The position numbers were made by a program, and so were the translations under genes. Of a DNA stretch of 64,000 nucleotides, positions 1 through 7,821 are shown one piece after another. This stretch comes from an uncultured Neglectibacter sp. Its GTDB lineage: Bacteria > Bacillota > Clostridia > Oscillospirales > Acutalibacteraceae. The stretch's first letter is position 1; the number at the start of each line of letters is the position of its first letter. Where the stretch lies: positions 1-64,000 of the forward strand of contig CANSKS010000004.1 of assembly GCA_947647615.1 (NCBI GenBank), given 5' to 3'. The notes under the pieces are model-generated. The model saw only the letters and a list, made by a program, of their open reading frames with translations, ran no database searches and was not told the origin of the DNA.

Positions 1-576
1 CGCGGTGTTCCGACTGTCTACAGAGGTTTCCCGGTGGTCGCCCCTGACAAATATTTTCCCGTCGGGCACCTGGTAGGGCAGGGCAATGTTGCACTCCCCC
101 AAGGCCTTTTCTTTCACGGACGGTTCGTCCAGCACCGTACCGTTTACAGAAACGGTACCGTCCTTATCGATATCTACCCAATCGCCCGGCAGGGCGATCA
201 CTCGTTTTACCAGCAGGGTGTTGTTGTAGTAGAAGGCCACCACATCCCCCTGGGAAAAGTCGGAGGTATTCATGGTCACCACCACGTCGCCGTCCTGCAG
301 GGTATCGCTCATAGACATGCCCTTAATTTGAAGCACCGGGAACAGCATTACCGCCACGATAATGGCCGCCGCGGCCGCTACCAGCAAAATGAACAAAGTG
401 CTGCGCAGTACCCGGCTGTGCTCCTTCCTGCCTGTTTCCCACTCCAGCTCCGCCTCCAACTGTGCCAAAGTGGGCAGGTCTACCTTTTTTTCTTCTTTTT
501 CGCCTTTTTCTTCTGCCTGCCCCGCCTGCCTGGTTGGTTTTTGCTGTTTTTCCGGTTCTGTTCCCTTTGTGCTCAT
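1..576 (-). CDS. lepB: Signal peptidase I (partial, 3' end beyond window)
   Basis: Membrane serine protease of family S26 that removes signal peptides from exported proteins. The 192 codons present hold a Glu/Lys-rich cytoplasmic leader, a membrane segment at about residues 57-82, the nucleophile box GMSMSDTL (Ser88; the usual Pro of SMxPTL is Asp), the catalytic-lysine box VKRVIALPGD (Lys124), and the box GDHRETSVDSRNTA at the window edge. Only the last residues should be missing. The start at 576 is set by a GAGGTGG site just upstream. It lies 68 bp behind the proline-rich gene on the same strand and near a wall-anchored protein, so it may serve a surface-protein module whose remainder lies outside the window. 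Confidence 0.93.
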   Translation of the reverse strand, partial: MSTKGTEPEKQQKPTRQAGQAEEKGEKEEKKVDLPTLAQLEAELEWETGRKEHSRVLRSTLFILLVAAAAAIIVAVMLFPVLQIKGMSMSDTLQDGDVVVTMNTSDFSQGDVVAFYYNNTLLVKRVIALPGDWVDIDKDGTVSVNGTVLDEPSVKEKALGECNIALPYQVPDGKIFVRGDHRETSVDSRNTA

Positions 577-644
577 AGCGCTTCCACCTCGGCTTTCAGG
601 CAATACTCTGAGCCTGTAAGCCCAGCTCCGGTGGAAAGGCCCAA

Positions 645-1835
645 TTAACCAAGTTCCACAATTTTACCGTTCACCACGCGCAGCACCTGCACGTCTTCTT
701 TCTGCGCCGGGGCCTTGGGTTTTGGCGGCGGCTGGGGCTGCCGCGGGACAGGGGCCTTTGGAGCCGGTCTTGGCAGGGGAACAGGGGCTTCCGCCGCCTG
801 GTTCTTTCCCTGGGCCTGGTGCGCCGGGGGCTTGCCGGAGGGCCCGGCATGGCGAGGCGCGGAAGGCTGCCACCAGGGCTTTTCCGGGGAAACGGGCTCT
901 TCCGAAAGGGAAGGGGGCCCTTCGCCCTTCAAAGGGTCCGAAGGACCTCGAAGGGTTCCCACCACCGGAAGGGATAGGGGATTCACCAGGCTTTCGGGGA
1001 ACTTCCCCGGCGTTTCGCGTCCCCTGCCCTTTCGCTTTTCCGCCTCCGGGCTCCTGGCCCCAGGGGGGGGGACAGAGGGGGCTTTGGGCCCTTCCTCGGG
1101 CGGGGAACAGGGCTGGGACAAAAGGGGATACCCTCCGGTTTCCGGTGAATACCCTACCGGGCCGGAAACCTCTGCCCTGTCGTAAGAGGGAACCGGGGCC
1201 CGGGAAGCAGGCGCCTCCGGAGCCGGGTATGCCGGGTATTGGGAATAGGGCGTCCTTTGCTGCCAGGAGGCCTCCGGCTGAGGTTGGCGGTAGGGATAGG
1301 CTGCGGCCGGTTCCGGTGGAGAAGCATAAGCCTGGCTTTGAGCCGGGGCGGGCTCCGGAAGGGGCGCATAGGCCTGGCTTTGGGCCGGAGCGGGCTCCGG
1401 AACAGGCGCATAGGCCCGGCTTTGGGCCGGGGCGGGCCTCTCCACATAAGGAGCGTAAGGGGGTTCGCTGTAAAAACGTTCATACCCTCTGGCCGGAGGC
1501 ACGGCCCCATACCCGGAGGGCGGCGGAAAAGCGGTTCTGGGGTAGGGCTCCGGCTGCCTTGGGGGCAAAGGTCCCGTTTGCTCTTCGGGCACGGCGCCAT
1601 CGGCAGGCAGGCCTTGGGCCTGGCGTTCCTGGCGAATAATTTCCCGCAGCTTGCGGATTTGGGCGTCCTTATCGTCCAGCCGGCCCCGAAGACGCTCGTA
1701 GGTTTCTTGCAGCTGGCCCAGCTCTTCCTGAGTTTCGGCCAGCTTCTGGCGGGCGGTATCTGCCTCGCGGCTCTGGGCCACCAGAAGCTGCAAAAGCTCC
1801 TTCCTGCCCAACTTATGTAACTCTTTATCGGTCAT
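645..1835 (-). CDS. Coiled-coil / proline-rich repeat protein, function unknown
   Basis: 396 residues. Residues 1-75 are heptad-like and charged (KELHKLGRKELLQLLVAQ, then Glu/Gln/Leu-rich), predicting a coiled coil. The rest is low complexity, rich in Pro, Ala, Gln and Tyr, with three 14-residue repeats of the type PAPAQSQAYAPLPE. The last residues (VLRVVNGKIVELG) look folded again. There is no signal peptide or membrane segment, so it is probably cytoplasmic. I recall similar short coiled-coil/proline-rich genes beside signal peptidase and CnaB-pilin loci in Clostridia, but know no function. The start at 1835 has a GGAGGGGG site; a longer reading to 1895 adds 20 unlikely residues. Confidence 0.75.
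   Translation of the reverse strand: MTDKELHKLGRKELLQLLVAQSREADTARQKLAETQEELGQLQETYERLRGRLDDKDAQIRKLREIIRQERQAQGLPADGAVPEEQTGPLPPRQPEPYPRTAFPPPSGYGAVPPARGYERFYSEPPYAPYVERPAPAQSRAYAPVPEPAPAQSQAYAPLPEPAPAQSQAYASPPEPAAAYPYRQPQPEASWQQRTPYSQYPAYPAPEAPASRAPVPSYDRAEVSGPVGYSPETGGYPLLSQPCSPPEEGPKAPSVPPPGARSPEAEKRKGRGRETPGKFPESLVNPLSLPVVGTLRGPSDPLKGEGPPSLSEEPVSPEKPWWQPSAPRHAGPSGKPPAHQAQGKNQAAEAPVPLPRPAPKAPVPRQPQPPPKPKAPAQKEDVQVLRVVNGKIVELG
1327..1440. repeat. 42-bp tandem repeat inside the proline-rich gene
   Basis: Two full copies (1327-1368 and 1369-1410) and a third partial copy from 1411, differing at a few bases. They encode the 14-residue Pro/Ala/Gln/Tyr repeat, so copy number can change without breaking the frame. 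Confidence 0.8.
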
Positions 1836-2155
1836 GGCACAGCCCCCCTCCGCAGCACAAAAGGCGTGACAATAGTTGTGAAAAGCAAACGACACTGCAG
1901 CGCTTATTTGCTTTCTCTATAACAATTTATAAAGTGGGTATGATCTATCATAGCTTTCTGTTCGCAGACAGCGGTTCCTAATTGCAGCACAATAAGCCCC
2001 CAGTGGACCTGTTTTCACTTTGGGCAAAAGGCCGCCGTCCTCTTTTTATGGTATAACATGAATTACCATGTCTGTAAACCTAATATTCCGCTTAGCCGCA
2101 GAACAAAAAATGATTCTGTGAATTTGTAGGCGAAAACATAAATGTTCCTTCGGTT

Positions 2156-2183
2156 TTGAACCTTTTATACAGAAAAGGTTCAA
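2156..2183. repeat. Perfect 11-bp inverted repeat (hairpin)
   Basis: TTGAACCTTTT at 2156-2166 pairs fully with AAAAGGTTCAA at 2173-2183 around the loop ATACAG. It lies about 560 bp upstream of the surface protein and 320 bp upstream of the proline-rich gene. Confidence 0.7.
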
Positions 2184-2582
2184 ACAGCTGGGAAAAACGG
2201 CCGCTTTTCCGGCGCCATAGAGCTAAACCGAACAGGTTTCCAGCAAACTACTCCACAATTATTTTACAGTACCTACCAGCCCTTCGTCAATAGGATTTTA
2301 CGCTTTTGTAGGATTTCTACGCTCTTCTTTTCCAAAAGGACTTTGGCTTTGGTGGCAACTCCCATATATAGCTGCTAAATTAGCTTTATTGTACCATAAA
2401 TAGTTCCTTAACGCAAGCCAAAAAACTTTTAGATTCCACAAGCCAAAAAGCACTTTCCCCTATATAATAGCTTTAGGCAGCATTTTGGCCACAGTTTTGG
2501 AACACTCTTTACACAAAGAGACGGAAGGCAAAAACTCCAAAGTCTGTTCCGGGGATTTTTCTTGAAATTGGGCAAATCTCCC

Positions 2583-2611
2583 TTGCAAGTTCTGCGGTTT
2601 TATGCTATATT
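2583..2611 (+). promoter_or_regulatory. SigmaA-type promoter of the surface protein gene
   Basis: TTGCAA at 2583-2588, a 17-bp spacer, and TATATT at 2606-2611 with an upstream TG. Transcription would start near 2618, leaving a leader of about 130 nt before the ATG at 2748. Confidence 0.7.
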
Positions 2612-2747
2612 GAATCTGAAAAACAATACTATCTAATAATTTTTTGGAACGCCTCTGAAATGCCTCCCCTGAAAAAAGATTTTTCCAGGTTTCCCGGGCG
2701 GTACGGCGGCGTTTTTTACCTATTCGCGCAGAAGGAGTGGTGTCGAA

Positions 2748-5700
2748 ATGGCGAATACAGAGATGGACCACCAGGCGGCAAAACTACTGGGCATGCAAAA
2801 GCGAAACCAGCGTTGGATTTGGCTGGCCGTGGGGTTGGCCGTTATCGTGGCGGCGGTAGTGTTCTATTTTATGATCCAACAGGGCCAGGCCATGAGCCGC
2901 GAGGGCATGACCTTAGATTGTCCTGCCCTTGTGCATAAACACACAGTCGATTGTTTTAATAAAGATCAAGAGCTTGTTTGCGGTTACGCAAATTACCTGG
3001 TACACGAACATAATTCAGATTGTTATACCAAAGACGGCGCCCTGCGCTGTCCCCTGTCCGAAGTGAAGGAGCATACCCATACCGAAGCCTGCTACGAAAA
3101 ATCGGAAGCCATTGTATGCGGCTTGGAAGAACGGGTGGGACATATTCATGACGATTCCTGTTATGAACAGGTTTTGCTGTGCGAGCTTCCGGAAGAACCT
3201 GCCCACACACACGGAGAAGCCTGTTACGACGAAGAGGGCCAGCTCATTTGTCAGCTGCCCGAAACCGAGGGTCACCAGCACACGGACGCCTGCTACGAGA
3301 CCAGGCTGGTCTGCGGTTTGGAACCCGGCGAAGGCGGCCATTTGCATACCGAAGATTGTAAGGAAGTCCAGTATGTGCTCACCTGCACAAAGCCGGAAAT
3401 TCACCTGCATACCCATACCGAAGCCTGTTACGAAGAGGTTCCCCTGGAGGCTTTGCTGGAAAGCGGCCTCTCCCAGGAAGAGATCACCTACCTTGCCCGG
3501 GAAAGCGAAACCAGCCCGGCCGAAGCCGGCTCGGAAAGCTCTGCCCCGGAGGCCAGCCCCAGTCCCCTGCCGGAGACAGTAAAAATTTTGACATGCGGCC
3601 ATTTGCAGGCTGTGGAGCACATCCACGGCAATGAATGCTTCCGCAAGCGGGAGCCTGTGAACAGCGAATCCAGCTCGGAGGGCAGCCTGTTTTTCGAAAG
3701 CAGCATGCCCGAAAACTCCGGCAGCCTGCCGGAGGGCAGCAGCAGCCTGGCGGAAAATGAAGGAAGCAGCCTGCCCGAGGAAAGCGGAGAAGCCGGGGAA
3801 TCTCAGCCCTCCCAGGAAGAAAACGGCACTCTTACCGCCCTTTATGAAGATTCCGCCCTGCGGGTCACTGCCTCCTACGTGCCGGAAGAGGGCACGTCGG
3901 TAACGGGAAGGCTCACCCTTACCCGCCTGGAAGAAGCAGCCGATTTGACCCAGCGTCAAGCCCTGCTGCAAAAAACTGTAGACGATCCCAGTTACAGCCT
4001 GCGGGCCCTGCTGCAGGTAGGCTTTGAAGGAGAAGAAGACCAGGTTCCTCAAGGGCCTGTAGAGCTCACCGTGGAATTTTTGGGCGAGGGCGTTTCCGCC
4101 CAAGGCTCCGGCCTTACCGCAGTGACCTACCGCAGCATGGCCGCCCCCGACCGGGAAGAAGACGACCCCCTGGCCGAAGTGGTAGCAGCCCCGGAACAGG
4201 CGGAAGCCTTGAGCCTTTCCCTGGGGGAGGACGGCAGCGCCCTGCTGCAAACCCAGGCCAACAGCCTTGTTGGCTTTGGCGTGAAATCTGCCTTGCCCGA
4301 GCTGGAAGAAGAAACCCGGGAAGAGCCTTTGGAAAACAGCCGGGAAGTAGAAGTTTCCCAAGCCTTCTCTTACCAGCTTGGGAATATGTACCAGTTGATC
4401 TTCCATGTGGAGGGCACGGCCCTGCTGCCCGAGGAATCTACCAGTTCTGCCAATTCCTCGGAATTCTCTTCTCTCTATGAAAAGGAAGAACCGGAAAGCA
4501 TGCCGGAATCCTCTGCCGGAAGCAGCGCGGAAGAGACCTCCCTTGCTTCCGCTCCGAGTTCCGAGGTCTTCCTTTCCCAAGAGCCTGAGCCGGAATCACA
4601 AGCAGAGCCCAGCTCCCAAATTTCCGAGCCTGTCTCCCAGGCTCCGGCGGCCGGCGCAGCTCCCCAAAAAGGAACCGACTCCTCTTTGCCCACGGGCGGT
4701 TCCATCGCCTCCGGCGCTACTTTACCGGCCAACGTTGTGTTCCCCTTAGACTATCCCGTGCGGTTCGCGGTAACCCAGGTTGCGAAGGATGACCCCTCCT
4801 ACCGCCTTTATGCCAACTACATGCAGGTAGAGGACACCGAAGAAACCAAGACAGCCGCGAAAGAGGAAACCGCTCAAGAAGAGGCTGTGGAAACAGAAGC
4901 CCTTTCTCCCCTGGATGTGCTCTCCTATAAGCTATATTATGGCGGGGAAGAGTTAGATCTCAGCGGCTGCCAGGTAACGGTGGACGTGATTGCCACAGAA
5001 AAGCTGGAAGCCATAGCCCAGGAATCCGCCGCTTCCTCCGGTGACCTGCTGGAGGGCGGCCTTACGGTGTCGCTGCTGGCCCCTGCCCAGGAAGGGCTGG
5101 CCCAGGAAGCCGAGGAAGAAGAAGCTGTTTACGCGCTCTACCAGGACGCCGAAACTGCCGAAGCTGCCCAAAGCACCGAAGCGACAACCGCCACCACCCG
5201 GGAAGTGGTGGAAGAGAACTGTGCTGTGGAAGAAGACGCTCCGGTACGCCTAATCGATTCCCAAAGTGTCACTGCTGCCGAGCCTGTGTTTACCGGCATT
5301 CTGGTAAAAGCGGCGGCCGCCTCCGGCAAGGAGGCCGGTTTCACCCCCGACAACACTTTGGGCGTAGCTTCCGACAAACAGCTGAACCCCAGGTTCACGG
5401 TGGAATATTATTCCTATTTAAACGTTGTGAACAAGACCTCCAACGGGGCGCTCCCTGTTATTGATACCCGAGGCTCTTCCCTGCCGAAGAATAACAAACT
5501 GGACTCCCCTACCCAAAACTCCATTCTGAACCTTTCTTTAGATAGCTCTGGGAATGTGGTTTCTACGCCCACTCAGCTAAAAATATACAGCAGCAAGGAA
5601 TGCACCTACTTCGAAAAGCCAAACCTGAAGTATTTCGACGCCTTAATCAATTCCCGGGAAGGCGTTCCAGATTCCCCAGACGGTTCGGAGAACCCGGACG

Positions 5701-7727
5701 ATTCAGGTTCCACTGCCACAGAAACTACCGATTCCTATGTTTTAAAGCAGGTTTGGGTTTTAAAAGAAGGAAAATCTGCCTCCAGCGACAACCCGGCAGA
5801 TTGGGATAAATACGGCACGCCCTATACCTATACAGAAAACGGCACTTCGAGAACCATAACCCCCGACCATACGGAGGTAGCAGACTGCAACCAAAACCTG
5901 CACTTTACCAACCGCTCCAAGTCTGCCGAAGATTCCAAAGATAAAGAGCACCAATATATCTTCATTGAGGATGGCGCCGTGATCCGTCTGGTTTACGAAC
6001 CGGTAAACAGCGATAAAACCTACTCGGGCAGCTTCTTCGATTACGATATCAGCAGCGGGAAAAACGGCTCCGGCGCTTATGTCACCAATTCCGGCGGCAC
6101 TGCCCAGGGCATTAACTCCCCCAGCAATTATACGGGCAGCGGGAAACATTATGGCTTTGGCAATGCCAATACCGGAACCGGCCTCAAAGATGAACGCTGG
6201 AAGGCAGATGGCGTCGACAATGCCATCAACATGGCGAACCGAGTAGGTGGTTGGGGCACCGCCGACCAAAGCTACATGCGGTGCACCTACGGCATGGTGA
6301 CCGGTTTGGACGAAAACGGAAACCTGAAATTTGCCGATGGAATTATCGCTCCCAACAATTTGTTTAGCGGCTCCGGCACCGGCTCCACCGCCTATGATGG
6401 AACTCTCACCTTTAACCGCCATGGCGATACCTACACTCTCACCAGTGTAACCGCCGGAGAGGGAGGCGCTTCCGGCCTCCAAACCTTCAACCACCCCACA
6501 TGCGGCGATAAAACACACGATACCATTTGGACCAACAACTTCTGGCCCATGGATAAAAACCCCGGAACCGACGGATTAACCGGCGGCTTAAATAGCACGG
6601 TAAAGTTTTCCGGAGCAGATTCGGGCAATTTTGCCCTGAGTGACGACGGCGTTGCCCACAACAACTACTTTGGCATGCACTATTCTCTGGGCTTTAAACT
6701 GGCCAAGGAATACGTTGGGCCTCTGGAATACCTGTTCTTCGGCGACGACGACATGTGGGTGTTCCTCACCAACAATAAAACCGGTGAAACCAAGCTGGTG
6801 TGCGACATTGGCGGTATTCACCCCTCTGTGGGCGAATATGTGGACCTTTGGGATTACATTGGCCGCGGCAAAGAAAGCGACGGTTCCGTGAGCGAAGGTA
6901 CCGAAGACGGCGATTATACGCTGGACTTCTTCTATACCGAACGGGGCGCTTCCGGTTCCACCTGCTGGATGCAGTTTACCTTGCCTTCGGTTTACGGCAA
7001 AAACACCAATCGGGTAAAGGAATATGGCAAGCTGCGCATTAAAAAGCTGGTGGAAGAAAAGCTGAAATCCGGTGATTTGTCAGAAACCGAGCTGAAAAAC
7101 CAGCCCACCAACGACGAGTTTATCTTCACCCTGAAATTGACCGATAAAGACGGCGGGCAGCTTTGGGACGATTACAAGTATACCAAATATAACAGCGACG
7201 GTGAGGTAGTACCTGTCAAGTTCGGCGATACCGAGCTGGACACCACCCTTTACAATACCACATTGTTCCACGGAGCCGATTTCACACTGAAAGACGGCGA
7301 ATATATCGAAATAGAAGGCCTGCCCATCGGCGCGAAATATGAGGTTGTGGAACAAGAAGAGGTATTCGATTCCTTAGAGGCGAAAACAGTGATAGACGCC
7401 AACGGAAAAGAACACATCTACTACCAAATCAACAAAAAGAAGACCGATAACGACTATCAAGTGGATGCCACCGTCACGAACCCGGGCGGCAAGCCTGTGT
7501 TCACCAAAGACGACCGGAAGGTTTCCGGCGGCGAAATCACGTCCACGCTCGTGCAGAACGACGCAGAACAGGTGCAAACCGTCATATACACCAACACCCT
7601 TTACGCCTTTGAATTGCCTAAAACCGGCGGTGAGGGGCCCTGGTACCTGTGGCTGGGTATTGGCTTGCTGGGCATTGTCGCCGCAGTTTGTCTTTACCAG
7701 GCTTTCCGCAAAAAGAAAACCACCTGA
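2748..7727 (+). CDS. LPKTG-anchored surface protein with His/Cys repeats and fibro-slime domain
   Basis: 1659-residue cell-surface protein. A basic N-terminus and hydrophobic segment (about residues 22-43) act as signal or anchor. Residues about 55-305 hold nine units of the form HxHTxxCY with further Cys residues between. Ser/Glu/Pro-rich linkers follow (about 305-900). Around residues 1230-1420 lies a region like the fibro-slime domain, with FFGDDDMWVF, DIGGIHPSVGEY and DFFYTERGASGST. A CnaB-like region (about 1455-1600) precedes LPKTGG at 1623, a membrane helix and RKKK tail, so a sortase should fix it to the wall. Start: GAAGGAG at 2731-2737. No sortase is visible here. Likely an adhesin or pilus-like structural protein; the role of the His/Cys region is unknown. 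Confidence 0.88.
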   Translation: MANTEMDHQAAKLLGMQKRNQRWIWLAVGLAVIVAAVVFYFMIQQGQAMSREGMTLDCPALVHKHTVDCFNKDQELVCGYANYLVHEHNSDCYTKDGALRCPLSEVKEHTHTEACYEKSEAIVCGLEERVGHIHDDSCYEQVLLCELPEEPAHTHGEACYDEEGQLICQLPETEGHQHTDACYETRLVCGLEPGEGGHLHTEDCKEVQYVLTCTKPEIHLHTHTEACYEEVPLEALLESGLSQEEITYLARESETSPAEAGSESSAPEASPSPLPETVKILTCGHLQAVEHIHGNECFRKREPVNSESSSEGSLFFESSMPENSGSLPEGSSSLAENEGSSLPEESGEAGESQPSQEENGTLTALYEDSALRVTASYVPEEGTSVTGRLTLTRLEEAADLTQRQALLQKTVDDPSYSLRALLQVGFEGEEDQVPQGPVELTVEFLGEGVSAQGSGLTAVTYRSMAAPDREEDDPLAEVVAAPEQAEALSLSLGEDGSALLQTQANSLVGFGVKSALPELEEETREEPLENSREVEVSQAFSYQLGNMYQLIFHVEGTALLPEESTSSANSSEFSSLYEKEEPESMPESSAGSSAEETSLASAPSSEVFLSQEPEPESQAEPSSQISEPVSQAPAAGAAPQKGTDSSLPTGGSIASGATLPANVVFPLDYPVRFAVTQVAKDDPSYRLYANYMQVEDTEETKTAAKEETAQEEAVETEALSPLDVLSYKLYYGGEELDLSGCQVTVDVIATEKLEAIAQESAASSGDLLEGGLTVSLLAPAQEGLAQEAEEEEAVYALYQDAETAEAAQSTEATTATTREVVEENCAVEEDAPVRLIDSQSVTAAEPVFTGILVKAAAASGKEAGFTPDNTLGVASDKQLNPRFTVEYYSYLNVVNKTSNGALPVIDTRGSSLPKNNKLDSPTQNSILNLSLDSSGNVVSTPTQLKIYSSKECTYFEKPNLKYFDALINSREGVPDSPDGSENPDDSGSTATETTDSYVLKQVWVLKEGKSASSDNPADWDKYGTPYTYTENGTSRTITPDHTEVADCNQNLHFTNRSKSAEDSKDKEHQYIFIEDGAVIRLVYEPVNSDKTYSGSFFDYDISSGKNGSGAYVTNSGGTAQGINSPSNYTGSGKHYGFGNANTGTGLKDERWKADGVDNAINMANRVGGWGTADQSYMRCTYGMVTGLDENGNLKFADGIIAPNNLFSGSGTGSTAYDGTLTFNRHGDTYTLTSVTAGEGGASGLQTFNHPTCGDKTHDTIWTNNFWPMDKNPGTDGLTGGLNSTVKFSGADSGNFALSDDGVAHNNYFGMHYSLGFKLAKEYVGPLEYLFFGDDDMWVFLTNNKTGETKLVCDIGGIHPSVGEYVDLWDYIGRGKESDGSVSEGTEDGDYTLDFFYTERGASGSTCWMQFTLPSVYGKNTNRVKEYGKLRIKKLVEEKLKSGDLSETELKNQPTNDEFIFTLKLTDKDGGQLWDDYKYTKYNSDGEVVPVKFGDTELDTTLYNTTLFHGADFTLKDGEYIEIEGLPIGAKYEVVEQEEVFDSLEAKTVIDANGKEHIYYQINKKKTDNDYQVDATVTNPGGKPVFTKDDRKVSGGEITSTLVQNDAEQVQTVIYTNTLYAFELPKTGGEGPWYLWLGIGLLGIVAAVCLYQAFRKKKTT

Positions 7728-7764
7728 TGCCCTGTAACGCTTTAAAACCCTAAGAACCAAAATT

Positions 7765-7809
7765 GCCCTCCCGGCAGATGCTTCTGCCGGAAGGGCGTTT
7801 TTCTTTTCT
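7765..7809 (+). terminator. Intrinsic terminator after the surface protein gene
   Basis: Long near-perfect stem (GCCCTCCCGGCAGA / TCTGCCGGAAGGGC) at 7765-7796 followed by a T-rich tract to 7809. Confidence 0.88.
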
Positions 7810-7821
7810 AGCACAGCTTCT

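Larger units (their letters stand above)
1836..2747. other. 912-bp gene-free region between divergent genes
   Basis: AT-rich region with no convincing coding frame; the minus-strand frame at 2460-2771 has unlikely composition and overlaps the promoter of the next gene. It holds a good plus-strand promoter near 2583-2611, an 11-bp perfect inverted repeat at 2156-2183 (TTGAACCTTTT / AAAAGGTTCAA, 6-nt loop), a further pairing between about 2188 and 2240 (GCTGG...CCAGC), and a small palindrome ATGGTA...TACCAT at 2048-2069. No T-tract follows the 11-bp stem, so it is not an ordinary terminator. I recognise no RNA family. Confidence 0.6.

Noticed and set aside
1327..1440. CRISPR-like array
   Set aside because: Repeats are contiguous with no spacers and encode an in-frame peptide repeat.
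722..1639. 305-residue plus-strand frame opposite the proline-rich gene
   Set aside because: Shadow of a GC-rich repetitive gene; no ribosome site, and the composition mirrors the antisense repeats.
2460..2771. 103-residue minus-strand frame in the long gap
   Set aside because: Covers the promoter and ribosome site of the surface protein and has no recognisable features.
3015..4580. 521-residue minus-strand frame opposite the surface protein
   Set aside because: Antisense shadow of the Glu/Ser-rich coding region; no promoter, no start signal, no family.
5760..6518. 252-residue minus-strand frame in the surface protein
   Set aside because: Shadow frame lacking a ribosome site; the plus-strand protein continues through it with recognisable domains.
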